A DNA stretch of 64,000 nucleotides. Source: Quillaja saponaria. Taxonomy: Eukaryota > Streptophyta > Magnoliopsida > Fabales > Quillajaceae. Positions 23,236-35,315 of this stretch are shown one piece after another. Where the stretch lies: NCBI GenBank assembly GCA_029379385.1, contig CM055605.1:17891001-17955000 (forward strand), written 5' to 3'. Under the pieces are notes generated by a model. That model made no database searches and was not told where the DNA came from. It worked only from the letters and a program-made list of their open reading frames with translations. Within the stretch, counting starts at the first letter, position 1, and each line of letters begins with the position of its first letter. A program made the translations under genes and the position numbers.

Positions 23236-25893
23236 ATTCAATGAAGATGAAAAGAAGCTGAAAAGTTCATGGTACCTTGACAATGGTTCAAGTAATCATC
23301 TATGTTAGAACATAAGCATTTGTGGAGATTAATGAGAAAGTGAGTGGATTTGTGACCTTTAGAGACTCTTCTAAAATTCCAATTAAAGGAAGAGGTACTG
23401 TTTTATTTTATTTTTTTGAAGATGGTGGTCATAAGCTCATTTATGATGTTTATGTTCCAAAATTAAAAAGCTACATTTGAAGTTTGGGATAACTTTTGGA
23501 TAAGGGTTATGAAATCCATGTGAAAAGTCTAAACCTTTAGCATGGAGATCAAAATGCTAATCTTATTGCTAAGGGCCTATGACAAGAAACAACATGTTCA
23601 TTTTGAATCTCCAAACTGATGGCACCAAGTGTTTGAAGATGTGGCAAAAGATTTAACATGGCATTTGCATATGCAATTGGGTCACTTAAATTTTGGAGGA
23701 CTTAAAAATTTAAGAGAAAAGAAGAGGTTGTCTGGGTTTCCATTCATTGACCACTCCAATCAATTATATGAAGCATGCCTCGTTGTAAAAGCCATAAAAG
23801 TAACTGAGCGACTTCAACTTATTCATACCAATGTATGTAGATCAATCAAGCCAAGCTCATTAGGTAAAAATAATAATTGGCTAAATTACACTTTTGGTCT
23901 ATGTAGTTTCACTCATATTTTATTTTGATCTATACCATTCACTTTGTTATAATTGGGTCCTCATAATTATAAAATTGTACTAATTAGGTCCCTACAATCA
24001 CTTTCTGTCAGTATTGACATTGACAGAAGTAATGTGGACTTAGATTAATGACATGGTTAATGGTCTCTGACGAGCCAACTCATGTGCATTAATGAACCAA
24101 TAATAAATTGTCACGTGGCTTTATATATTTCTAAATTCCAATTCTTTGTAAATAAAATAAATAAATATAAAAAACTAAAAATTAAAACACATTCTCTCTT
24201 CATTATCTCCTTTCTCACTATACTACATTGTTCTCTCTTATCGTAACCATGGAAGCTTGCCTTTTCAAAGCACTAAGACCACTATTTCCTCAATAAACCA
24301 TACACCACTGGCAATCTATCGTCAACCCCATTATCATTAGAAATCCTTGACATTATTTTTAAATCCCTAACTTCCTCAGTTGCGAATTTTAGCCTTCCAT
24401 ATCTCAAACCATCCTTGACACCCTTCAACCTCTGTTCATTTCCACTATTTCCTTTTCCAATACCAATAATTCCCTCTCACTTTCAACTCCTCCTATTTAC
24501 GCTTCATCTCCTTAACTATCTCCCAGTTCCCAGCATCAGTTGGATTATCCATATATCAATTCAAAATATTGAAGATGTCACCAGATAACTGATGGGATTG
24601 GGAAACGACGTCATTGCAAAGCGAGAAGAGGTTAGAGAAATCTTTGATAATGAGCTATAAAGTAGGATTGGACCTTTGATTTGATTTGGAAGGAGTGAGA
24701 CTCATGTCGCTGTGTAAGAAGGATGAGATCAGGTGCGGAGAAAGGTGAGGTTGGGTAAGAGAGGTTGTAAGTGGAGAAAAGATCCCATATGTTTATTGAA
24801 TAGTGATTGGAGAGAACTGAAAAGGTTCTAATCTTGTTGAAGAACACACAGAGTAATAGATGAAGTACAGTAATAGAGGTTTGGGACGATGGATCCTGTA
24901 GGTGTAATTGTAAGGCAGAGAAGGCCAACAAATGCCGTCAATGATGGAGGTGCTGTTTGTGGACTTAATGGAAAGGAAGGGGTTGGTAATTTCATGGTTG
25001 AGATAAGAGAGAACGATGCAATAAAGTGAGAAATGAGATAATTGAGAGTGAATGAATTTTGAATTTTTGAATTTTATATTTATGTTTTATATTTATAAAT
25101 ATCATTTTAATAAAGAATTATAATTTTAAAAAGAAAATAATATATTAAAACCATGTGACAATTTATTACTGGTTTATTAATTCACATGGGTTGGTAACAT
25201 CAGAGACCATTAACCATGTCATCAATCTTTAATCCACGTCACTTTTGTTAGTGTTAGTACTGATGAAAAGTGATAGTAGAGACCTAATTAGTGCAATTTT
25301 ATAATCATGAGGATCTAATTGTAACAATGAATGGTAGGGACCTATGTGAAATACTAGTGAAATTATAGGTACAAAAAGGGTAATTTAGTCATAATTATTT
25401 TTTGCATTTTTTTGATGATTCTACTCTCCAAATATGAGTTTATTTTTAAAAGAAAAAAATCAGATGCTTTTAAGGTGTTTAAAAAGTTTAAAGCTCTTGT
25501 TGAAAAAGAAAGTGGTCATGTAATTAAATATTTAAGATCTAATAGAGGAGGCAAAATCACTTCAAATAAATTTAATATATTTTGTAAAACACAAGGGATT
25601 CGTTGTTCTTTAACGATTCCCCGAATGCCACAATAAAATGGTGTTGTAGAAAAGAAGAATAAAATAAATGACCCGATATTGGATGAAATCTAAGAATATA
25701 CTTAAAGAATTTTGGGTAGAAACTATTTTTTGTGCAGTTTATTTGCCCAACAGATATCTAACCAAAGGTATGGAGAATCAAACATCTCAAGAAGCTTGGA
25801 GTAGGAAGAAGCCAAATGTTTCTCACTTGCAAATTTTTAGAAGCATTGCTTATGCTTATTTACCAAATCAAGAGAGTGTAAACACGAATTATT
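23160..25893 (+). pseudogene. copia family A protease and integrase, split by a MULE
   Basis: Protease WYLDNGSSNHLC near 23275-23310 (the family has D-S/T-G; here D-N-G); pre-integrase HMQLGHLNFGGLKNLREKKR near 23660-23725; integrase start up to SLGKNN near 23875. After the MULE: FDDSTLQ, KVFKKFKALVEKESGHVIKY, RSNRGGKITSNKF and TIPRMPQ-stop-NGVVEKKN near 25400-25660, then LPNRYLTKGMENQTSQEAW to about 25893. Stops and frameshifts throughout. RT does not follow directly. Confidence 0.88.
23879..25390. mobile_element. Mutator-like element (MULE) with long TIRs, nested in copia integrase
   Basis: Ends GGCTAAATTACACTTTTGG (23879) and, inverted from 25390, GACTAAATTACCCTTTTTG. Similarity between the inverted ends extends some 250-280 bp, through the block around TCACGTGG near 24115 and CCATGTGACAATTTATTA near 25150. 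Flanks ATAATAATT (23870-23878) and ATAATTATT (25391-25399) form a 9-bp target duplication with one mismatch. No transposase is visible. The internal ~1 kb (about 24180-25100) is less AT-rich with short open stretches on both strands, which may be a captured gene fragment; I cannot identify it. Confidence 0.85.
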
Positions 25894-27338
25894 AATATGT
25901 AAAATAAATAACAAGAAACACGTACAAAATAATATTGTATTAATTTGTATATCAATTCAATCTCTATAAACATTCATTTATAGTAAAAAGAATAACAAAT
26001 TCCTCTGATTTACTCTCCGGATTTAGTGGTGATTCAAGAGCTTTTGAGACTTGATCTTGAAATCACATGTAGTTGTTTATGCTGATCTTTGTGCACTTGT
26101 GAAAGGTTTAGAAGAACGGCAAACTTAATGAATTGTTAATGGTTGAAAGCATAAGAGACATGAGAGTCTTTTGACCTGAATCTTGCAAAGCTTTAATATA
26201 GTAACCTGAGATTCCTTAAAGAATGAGGGAGCTTGCTATTTATAGAGGTCTTGAAGCAAGCTGGGTGTGCCATGTGGCATGATTTGATTTGTCAAGTAAA
26301 TAAGATTATCCACTTGAATAATTTGAATTCTAATGATGTCATTTTGTTTACAAAGTGAGATTTTATTAGCCACTAATAATTTCTTGATTTACTAGAAAAT
26401 TTGTTATTTAACATTGTATTTACATGTGGCACATTTTGATTAGCCTGCAATGCCATATGCCACTTTGTAATTGGATTGAAAATTTTCTTCATACAAATGT
26501 CCACTCGAGATTTGTTAATATACACGATTCTGGTAATGTAAAGTGAACAAAGTCTCGATACATATATGTATTGTTGAATTTGGCTTTGTGTTATAAAATT
26601 CTTGATTCACTAGGACTTTGTTGAAGGTAAAAATGTAACTTTCATTTTCTTTGTTAAAAGCTCCTAAAAGATTGAGAAATCTTTTTGTTTGGTCTTGAGC
26701 TCCTCGAAATTGACTAGGGATTCCGTGATATGCGCCTTTAGTTCTTCCTCTTTCGAAGTTCTTTCTTCTTGCAGAGCTTTAATTTGAGCTTGTAGAGATT
26801 GAATTGATAGTTGAGCAATCTCGTTTCTTTCTAATTCATTTTTGATCACGTTCTTCATGAATTGGGCACCTTTAGTTGCAAGATCGACCTTCTAATCATC
26901 TTTCCTTTATTGGATGTAATTTTTTCATCCATCAAGAAACAACAATTAGAATCCCAAATTTGTCATATTAATATTAATTTGTTATGACTTACAAAATTTT
27001 CTTAAGAGATAGTAAAGACGATTTAGGAAAAGAACACCTATCAAATTCGTTTGAAGTAGAATACATTATGTAAAGAAACTGAGGGCATCAAATGGCCTCA
27101 ATAGCTTGAAGATGCAGTCTATTTTCGACTTGTCCATGTCGTACACTAGTATTCATAGATAAAGTATATCCACGCATTTGGAATTTAAAGTCTCCATTTT
27201 TTTCACTTTTCTTAGCATGGTCAAGTGTATGCTTTACCAAACCAAATCATGTCAACATATATAAAGAGTTAAATGACAAAAAGCCTCCAGTCATGTAAAC
27301 ATATTATTTTCTGTAGAGTAACCTCAATTTCAAGTTGG
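25894..27338. other. unassigned DNA with a promoter-like block on the minus strand
   Basis: Copia similarity ends at its left edge and an LTR begins at its right. On the minus strand, CCTCTATAAATAGCAAGCTC near 26233-26252 is a good TATA box followed by CT/CA-rich sequence, like the R-U5 part of an LTR or a 5' leader. The only protein-like stretch is the coiled-coil ORF at 26664-26858. Confidence 0.45.
26664..26858 (-). CDS. small coiled-coil ORF, 64 codons
   Basis: Glu/Lys/Gln-rich with regular leucine spacing (LSIQSLQAQIKALQEERTSK, KEEELKAHITESLVNFEEL), so a helical coiled coil is likely. It starts at ATG and ends inside unassigned repeat DNA. It could be the tail of a transposon-encoded protein or chance; no domain recognised, and its expression is unsupported. 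Confidence 0.3.
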   Translation of the reverse strand: MKNVIKNELERNEIAQLSIQSLQAQIKALQEERTSKEEELKAHITESLVNFEELKTKQKDFSIF

Positions 27339-27735
27339 TGTTAAATACCTAACAACGTAGTGATAACAAATAACAAAAATAAAGCAACAAAAAAAAAAAA
27401 TACTAAATTTACATGGTTCACTCAATATAGGCTATGTTCATTGCAAACAATAACTGTTATTAAAAAAAATATTACAATCAGCCAAGCACACACTCACAAG
27501 AATTTGATCTCACTCTTGTAAAAGATTCAATCATACTCTTAAAAGCGTTTTCTCACAAAGATTTTCTCTCTGATATATTTTTCTCTCATATAAGAATATA
27601 TATATATATCTATATAGATATATATATATATAGCAACATTAGAAAACCTAATTCGAGGTTTGCTATTATTATACCTTTTCATGGGCCTAAGCACAAACCA
27701 CCAATTTAAAGAAATACTAGGCTTCTTTGACAACA
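27339..27735 (-). repeat. 3' LTR of the minus-strand copia
   Basis: On the minus strand it starts TGTTGTCAAAGAAGCC right after a purine-rich AAGTAGGATAT and ends GGTATTTAACA. It contains a (TA)n tract with imperfect palindromes at 27597-27633. The outer boundary is inferred from the terminal TG...CA only, since the partner LTR is missing. Confidence 0.6.
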
Positions 27736-27779
27736 ATATCCTACTTGAAGACTAATTTTTTCTTCTTCATCAATATAGT

Positions 27780-30700
27780 CATTGCTTGACTTAGTGTTTA
27801 CTTGCATTCATTAACTATGCTATGAGATTTACTAAAGTTGAGTGCAGGCTCAACTTCTCTATTTTCACTACCATTGTCAACATATCTGTATGGTTCTTAC
27901 TGCCTTCAATTTTATCAATCTTTAACTGCCCATCCTCTAACACTTATCTTATGAACTGATACCTCAACTAAATACGCTTCATCTTTGAATAGAATGCCAG
28001 GTTCTTTGTCAAGTGAATTGCACTTTGGTTGTCACACCAAAGTGTATTATCTCTCTGAAATCTGCCCAATTCCTTCAAGAATTACTGAAGCCAAATCCTT
28101 TCTTTGCTTGCTTCAGTCACCACAACATACTCTGCATGTGGTTTAAAGTGTAACAACCTTCTATAGTTGTGAAATCCAACTATAGTTATCCCAACTACAA
28201 TAAAAACATATTGTGTTGCGTTTCTTCCACCATTTTCGACACGTGAGTGGTTGCATCAACATAATCCTGTACATCAGAATTCTCTCCACCAAAACATAAG
28301 CAATACCTTGATGTTCCTCTCAAGTACTTGAGTATCCATTATATTACCTTCCGATGTTTCTGCATGTATCTGCTTACAACTCCCACTTCATGTGTAATAT
28401 CTGGTCTTGTATTAACCATTGCCATTAAACTTTCTACATTGCTTGCATATGGCACCTTTGAAGTAATTCTTTCGTTGAAGGACATAGTACTAAGGATAAT
28501 TTGAAATGACTTGGTAATGGTGTAGCAATAGGTTTTTCGTTCTCCATGTGAAATCTCTTAGGCACATTTCAACATACCCATCCTGCGATACCAAATATTT
28601 TTCTTTTCTGTCTTTCTTTATCATCATCCTAAGGATTTTTTGGGCCTCGCATAAGTCTTTCATATTAAAGACTTTGGATAATCTTTTTTTTCTTCAAATA
28701 ATTTATTCTCTGCATATTAGGTCCTACAACCAACATGTCATCCATATACAATGCAAGAATAAGGAAATCATTGTTATCAAATAACTGAAAATAAATACAA
28801 TTGTCACATTAACTTTGCACATATTTTGCATCTTAAATGAATTTGTTAAATTTTAGATGCCATTGTATAGGAGCTTATTTAAGGCCATACAAGCTCTTTT
28901 TTAGTTTACAAACTCGATTCTCCTTACCCTTTACCTCATACCTTTCGGGTTGATGCATATATATCTTCATCTAACCCACCATGTAGGAATGCAGTATTCA
29001 CATCTAGCTGCTCAAGATATATAATTTCTATAGCCACTAAATTTAATAATATTTGTATCGAGGTCATCTTCACCACGAGGGAAAAAATTTCTTGAAAATC
29101 AATACATTTCTTATGAGCAATCCCTTTTACCACAAGTCTCGACTTACATATTTCGAACCATCAGCCTCATTTTTCACTCTATATACCCATTTATTTTGTA
29201 ATGGTTTCTTACCAGTAGGAATTTCATAAAGCCACATGTTTTATTCTTAGCTAATGAGCTTCTTTTCCATAGCTTGTTCCCACTTCACACTGAACTTATC
29301 GTGCATAGCTTCTTCAAAATTTTCTGGTTTGCCATCATCCGTATACAACACAGTTCAAATCAGGTGAATATCTATCTGGGGCTCTGATTTGCCTGTGATT
29401 TTGCCTCTGTGATATTTTGAATATAAGAGTAACTAGTTCCTGCTCTGAATCAACACCAACATTATTGTCGGACATATCAATCTATGTATCAATATGTTGT
29501 TCTTCAAGCATTCTCACATTTAGTTCAACTCTAGCAACTATGTCTTCAATAGTTACAAACTCCCTCTTATCTTCTTCAACCTTTTGCTTTCTATCCTTGT
29601 ACATACATCCTTCATTAAAGATCACATTCTTGCTATGAATGACCTTGTTTCGCTTATAATCCCATAAACGATAACAATACTCGTGTTCGCCATTTCTAAT
29701 GAAGGCACATTTGATAGCCTTAGAATCTAACTTTTTTATGTTCTCATTATCAACATGTACATAAAAAATGCATCCAAAAGTTTTGAGAAAAGAGTAGTTT
29801 ACATCATTTCTTGTCTAAGCTTCTGTAGGGACCTACCATCTAAGGCACTAGATGAGCTTCCATTAATCAAGAACACTACAGTATCAATAGCTGCAGCCTA
29901 AAACTATAATAGTAGTCTTGAATGAATCCTCATACTCCTAGCATGCTCTATGATAGTTCTGTTCATTCGCTCAGCACTACCGTTCAGTTATGATGTTCTA
30001 GGAACTATCTTAGTCTTGGGAATCCATGCTTCTCATAGTGCTCTTTAAAGTTCTTGTCTTGATATTCACCACCTTATCAGACTTTACACACTTCACCTTT
30101 TTATATGTGTCAGTTTTTACAAGTGCCTTCCACTTCTTGAAAATTTCAAACACATCAAATTTGTAACTACTAGTAAAAACCCAAGTACTTCTAGTTGCAT
30201 ATCTATAAACGTAAGAAAGTAAAATTTACTCCATGAGATTTTACCTAAGCTGGCCCCTACGCATTCGAGCATATCAAGTCTAGTTTCCCAATCTTATTTA
30301 TATGTTTTCCTTTCTGGAAGCTGAGTCTTTTTTACTTTGTATATACACAATCCTCACAAAACTCGAATTCCAAACTCTTCAAGTTTGGTAATAATTTTCT
30401 TAAATGCAACTATTTCATACCAGTCTCACTGAAGTGCTCAAGTCTATAATGCCATAGCATAGAACTTCCATCTATGGTAGCTAATACATAATTGCACATG
30501 ATAGAATTATTAATAATGTACAAAGTGCTAATAAGATTACCTTTTGCCACGACTAGTGAAGCTTTTGTAATCTTCCACTTTCCTCTATCAAAACTAACAT
30601 AGTATCTTTCTCCATCAAGCTTTGTCACAGATATTAGATTTTTCTTAAAGGAATAAAAATATCTAACATCATTCAATCTCAATTTGCAATTACCTGAAAA

Positions 30701-31440
30701 TTTTAAAATAATTGTCCATTTTCCTGGAATCTCACATTTTTGTCCATTCCCAACAATTACATAATCATGAAAGTAGTTCTTATCTGAAGTGTAATTAAAT
30801 GAAGCAGCAAAATCAATAAACCATACATTAAATGTAACATCAAATGATGCAGATAAACAAAGTTACCATTATCATTATCACCTATCACTTTATTTGCTTC
30901 CTCAACACTATGCTTCCTTTTATCACTATCACTTCCATCTGTCCAGCAATATTTCTTCATATTACCATATTTTTCACAGTTTCAACACTTCTTTTTGATT
31001 TTTCCGGCAATTGCTTTTCATTTTCTTTTTCCTCTTGATTGTGATCTCCCTCTGAAGTGACTTTCTACCCTTAGACGAATTTCTACTCTTTTATTGTTGT
31101 CTACCGCTAGAGTCCAAAATTAGCATTATACCATATCCTGAGATAGAGTATGAACTCTTTCTTCGCATCTCATCATTTAATATACAACTAACAACATTAC
31201 TGAAAACTAAATTTCTAGTGATACTATTACTAATAAACATTACAAGACTATCCAACTCTTAGACAATGAACATAAGAAGAACAAGGATTTCAATTCATCA
31301 TTAAAAGAAACATTCAATGATAGAAATTGGCTAATGGCCATATTAAAATCAAGCAAATGATTAGCAACAGAAAAATTATTAGCTATCCTCATATTTTAAA
31401 AATAAATCATCAAGAAAATTTTATTAGCAGCAGAGGGTTT
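27780..31440 (-). pseudogene. copia gag-pol remains, minus strand
   Basis: Gag tail near 31200-31440; knuckle NCEKYGNMKKYC near 30950-30990 with its first Cys followed by a stop and His replaced by Asn; pre-integrase region 30410-30682 (FKKNLISVTKLDGERYYVSF); integrase near 29900-30350 with GGEYQDKNFKEHYEKHGF; RT 28600-29320 with KKCIDFQEIFSLVVKMTSIQ, LDVNTAFLHGGLDEDIY, KLKKSLYGLK and an intact catalytic YMDD at 28737-28748; RNase H near 27830-28150. Stops and frameshifts are frequent, so no polyprotein can be made. Confidence 0.88.
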
Positions 31441-31534
31441 TTGATATAACTTAGCTAGGGTTTTTATGACTTCTGATCTCTTCTTTGCCTATGTGATATA
31501 TATTGAAGGTGACATACAACGTAAGAGACAATCT

Positions 31535-31562
31535 CACCAACACCAACACCAACACCAACACC
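31535..31562. repeat. (CACCAA)n microsatellite
   Basis: About four and a half units of CACCAA immediately upstream of the family A 3' fragment; the junction between the two copias lies close by. Confidence 0.9.
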
Positions 31563-32538
31563 TTTTCTATCCAATATTTTTGAGATACTTGACATGCACA
31601 AGGCCGAATATTCTTTATGTTGTTGGAGTAGTGAGTCATCACATAGAATCTCTTACTTTTACTCACATGAAAATGGCTAATAAAAATTCTTCACTACCTA
31701 AAAGGTACACTAAACTATGGCCTATTTTATACTTCTTCACATATTATTGATCTTATGGGATAGTGTGATAGTGATTTTGCTGGAATTTGAATGATAGAAA
31801 GGACACCACGAGTTTTCGATTTTTCAAGGGAAGTAATGCATTTTCTTATGTTTCAAAGAAATAGCACATGTTGAAGAAGCTACAAGAACTGCAAAAAGAA
31901 CTAGCCCAAATTTTTTTTGACAACATATTTGCACTTGTTTTGGCAAAGATCCCCGTCTTCCATGATAGAAGCAAGCATATAGACAAAAGGTATCATTTTA
32001 TCCGTGAGTGTCTTACCAAGAAAGAAGTGGAAGTCAAATTTGTGAAGTCTCTTGATCAAGTTGCCAATATTCTCACAATACCACTTAAAGTTGAAGTCTT
32101 TCAAGGATTGAGATAATTGCTTGGAGTTAAAAAGAAAAATTAAGTTTAAGGAGGTGTGTTGAAAATAATAAACTTTATTTTTCTATGAATAATTGGTTAG
32201 TGAAAGTTAGAAATGTGAGTTATTTTGATGTAATTTGGTTTTACGAGGTAGTTAATTTCTTATAATGAATGGTTATAAATTATTGTGTTAGTTGGAGTTT
32301 TTTGTTGTTGCTAATAAAATTGTTGTAATGGGTTAAAGTACCTAATGTCTAGGACAATGAGTGTTTAATCTATATTAGTGCACATTTAGTTGTGTGTCTT
32401 TGGAGTTATTATTGTGAGTCTTATAAATACTCATTGAATGTGTTTAATTTAAAATCAAGCAAGTAGAAATTGTCATTTGAGGATTCAAAATTTTTCATCC
32501 TCTTTATTTTGTGTCATGTGCTTACCACATTTCTAATA
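31563..32538 (+). mobile_element. copia family A fragment: RT/RNase H tail plus 3' LTR
   Basis: RYLTCTRPNILYVVGVVSHH near 31580-31640, a shortened middle, then VFHDRSKHIDKRYHFIRECL and KFVKSLDQVANILT (31950-32080), parallel to 44180-44760. A purine tract AAGTTTAAGGAGG precedes LTR 32157-32538. Together with 20056-25893 this could be one element split by later insertions, but the flanks ATATG (20051-20055) and GATTT (32539-32543) do not match. Confidence 0.85.
32157..32538 (+). repeat. 3' LTR of copia family A fragment
   Basis: TGTTGAAAATAATAAACTTT ... ACATTTCTAATA, close to 44828-45227. About 382 bp, ending TAATA where the relative has TAACA. Confidence 0.85.
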
Positions 32539-33156
32539 GATTTGTGAGGCTTTTTGTTTGTCTTCCTTACAATAAGAATAAGATATGGGTGCCTTGTCCT
32601 TTGAGGTGTCTAGTACTTCCAGATTCATGGCTTGACTGAGGGCTAACTAAACAACTGTAAATAGAGGTGTCCATTCCTCTTGAGTTCTATGGCATCTTTT
32701 TTTTTTTTTTAGTTAAGTAGGAGGAATAAAATAAGTATCGGTTTTTTTAACCATTTCTTATCAATTATTTGACATTATTTTAATGGTAACGAGAATGTCT
32801 CTTTTAACCTTGCACATGAAGCAAAAGTATATCTATCTTTAAAACAATTAATGTCAAGGTCTTTAATTTATATTCACTTCTGCAAGCTCTCATTAAACTT
32901 AACTTAACTAAATTTTAAATCCTGAACTAGTTAAGGTCGACTATGTAAATCTTTTTTCCTCATTGGCATCGATTTAAGGAATCGTTTTTAGTAATGCCTA
33001 GAGTAATCATATTCTTCACAATGACTACTTCTATATAATTTTTGGTCTCCCTCTATTCCTTCTAACACTTTCCACCTACATCAAGTTAACTCTCCTAACT
33101 ACGGCGTCCACTGGCATATGTTGGATATATCCAAATCATCATAAGCGGTTCTCTCT
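32539..33156. other. intergenic DNA, nothing recognised
   Basis: AT-rich, with a T-tract at 32698-32711. No family or repeat structure identified. Confidence 0.5.
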
Positions 33157-34140
33157 CACTACAAGAAAAATCATTATCAGCTCTAACACCCTATCTCAGA
33201 ATGCTACAAGAAAAAAAAAATTAGTGACAACGAATCTCTATCACTGATAGAGTAAAACCTATCGCTAATGACTATCAGTGAAAAGTCCCTACCTCTTAAA
33301 GCATGTAATTCATGCTATTATTGGTAATGATCATGGGTGTGCCGATATTCCCGACTAGTCAAACAGATGCCTATTCTATGATTTTCCATCTTGAAGCCCC
33401 AGGTTTCCAAAGTTTACCACTCAAAACACATATTTAAGTATAAATTGCTATTTATTAACTCAAACGATAAACCATTTATTCTTATAAGTCTTACACACTC
33501 CCAAAGACGTGTCGATACTATTGACTCATTAAACAGATGTCTATTTTACTGTTTTGCATCCTGAAATCCCATTTTTTAAGCTTACCACTCAAAGTATATA
33601 TTTAATCATAAAATGCAGCCCATTGACCTAAATGACAATGCATTTTTTTCTTCAAGTTTTTTTAACCCCCTCTAGACATGCTGGTACTCACTGCTCACCA
33701 AATGACAAATCGTTTATCCTTACAAGTCTTATTTGCCCCACATACATGTCAATACTTTGACCAGTCAAAGGACTTCTATTTTACTATTTTTCTCCCCGAA
33801 GTCTTGCTTTCAAAGTTTACCACTAAAGACACATTTTAAGCATAAAAGACACTATATTGACCCAAATAAAAAAACCATTTTTTTCAACAAGTTTTATTCA
33901 CCTCCATGGACGTGTCTGTACTCCCGGATAGTCAAACATATGTCTATTTTATTGTTCCCCCTCTAAAGCCTTATTTTTCAAAGTTCACTAATCAAAACAC
34001 AAATTTTAAGCATAAAATGCACTCATTTATCCCAAATAACAAACCATTTGTTTCTACAAATCTTATTTGCCCTCACTTTCGAAAGCTCGATGCTTACTCT
34101 CTCTTCTGTGTTAACCCTTATTAGCGACATCAGGCATTGT
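33157..34140 (+). mobile_element. CACTA-like left end with internal tandem repeats (right end not found)
   Basis: CACTACAAGAAAAATCATTA at 33157, a second near-copy GCTACAAGAAAAAAAAAATT near 33204, then subterminal-style TTAGTGACAACGAATCTCTA and CTATCGCTAATGACTATCAG. The ~170-bp tandem array follows. No reverse-complement terminus was found before the next element, so this is either truncated or its right end has decayed. The right boundary given is approximate. Confidence 0.5.
33341..34083. repeat. tandem array of a ~170-bp unit, about 4.4 copies
   Basis: Units begin near 33341, 33513, 33684 (internally deleted), 33751 and 33917. Shared landmarks in each: a GACxxGTCAAACA-type block, TCTATTTTACTGTTTT, AAGTTTACCACTCAAA, CATATTTAAGCATAAA, ACAAACCATTT and ACAAGTCTTATTTGCCC. 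Units are clearly diverged from one another. No coding potential. Confidence 0.8.
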
Positions 34141-34204
34141 CATTAATTATCTCTCCAATAACATCATGTAAACTCTTCAAAGACAGTATAGCTGTTATGG
34201 GATA

Positions 34205-35315
34205 TGTCATCACTGGTACTGTAAAATTTTCCAAAATTATCTATGATAATGCCTTAATATCACAGATTATTTGATCCAAAATTATTTGCAAATAACTTTT
34301 AATAGATTCATATCTAATTAATTTAAATCAAAATAACTTTTGATTTACCCATTAATGAGAAATAATTTACTAATTATTTCTCATATTACTTACAAGTCAA
34401 GATTGATGACTAGTAGCATATTATGACTACCTATATAATATAAATATATGTGAACCTTTCAATTATCTGCTATTGTGCAATTTAATCTTTCAATCATCAA
34501 TGTTCCTTATTAGACTTAAAGTATGGATTAATGTCAAACCCTAAATTTTTTAACATATTGTATCTATCTATAAGTCATAACTCATATGGTGAAACATAAA
34601 TTCTCTAATCTAGTTTCACATCATTCTGGTTAAGGACTTTATGAGCTATGCGTTAACTAGATAACATAGAATATTCTATTTTTTTACTAAGAGTGATAGA
34701 CCCCTTATTATGCTTTTATATACCTCCATTTATAGATAGTCTTACCTAATATCTACCCCTATATAACCCATAGTGAATTATACTTTAATCGCATCAAAGC
34801 ATGATAACCTATATACAAGATATCTATGATGCCTCAAATCTAAATATCATTTGCACTACTATAACGAATAACTCTTATTGACAACTATATAAAAGTCCAT
34901 ATGAGTGTTCTATGATCGAGTCAATTTAGTAAACTTGTCCTCTGACAAGCACATATATGCTTATTATAATGTTAACTATACAAGTGATAATGAGATCAAT
35001 CAAACTCAACATTTGACATAACTTAATATGTACAAATCTAGCAAGTTCATTAATTCCTAATGGTCTTATGATTGGAATATTTAACAATAAAGCTTAATAA
35101 GAATGATCATATCATGATTTTTATTTCTATTACTTATAATTTATGAGATTTATCATGTATATACTAAAGAATTAACTAGCAATCAAAGTACATAATAAAT
35201 GATAATGCCATATAACAATGAAACATATTTATTTAATTAATAACTGAATGAGACTGCTATTACTAGTAATATATCATAGGCATCTAATATGGATGTATGT
35301 CTAGTGCTTTCAACA
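34205..35315 (-). repeat. probable solo copia-type LTR, about 1.1 kb
   Basis: On the minus strand it starts TGTTGAAAGCACTAGACATA (35315) and is AT-rich without coding, like long copia LTRs. The other end is placed near 34205, where the plus strand reads TGTCATCACTGG, but a target duplication could not be confirmed. No internal retroelement sequence adjoins either side, hence 'solo'. Confidence 0.45.

Larger units (their letters stand above)
20056..25893 (+). mobile_element. copia 'family A' element, 5' portion, carrying two nested DNA transposons
   Basis: LTR 20056-20394 (TGTTGAAAATAATAAACTTT ... CCTAACA), primer site TGGTATCAGAG at 20399-20409, gag, protease and integrase in copia order, broken by a CACTA element (21289-23155) and a Mutator-like element (23879-25390). 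Coding similarity stops near 25893, in the integrase C-terminal region. A related 3' end with LTR lies at 31560-32538 and a third relative at 43250-45227. Confidence 0.88.
27339..31440 (-). mobile_element. minus-strand copia element lacking its 5' LTR
   Basis: Reading leftward from about 31440: gag tail with a CCHC-like knuckle, protease region, pre-integrase, integrase, RT, RNase H, then LTR 27339-27735. No matching LTR was found upstream near 31440, where it abuts a family A fragment. Different sequence family from the plus-strand copias here. Confidence 0.82.

Noticed and set aside
31451..31666. Minus-strand frame with a VLVLVLV stretch
   Set aside because: Produced by the CACCAA microsatellite read backwards across a copia junction.
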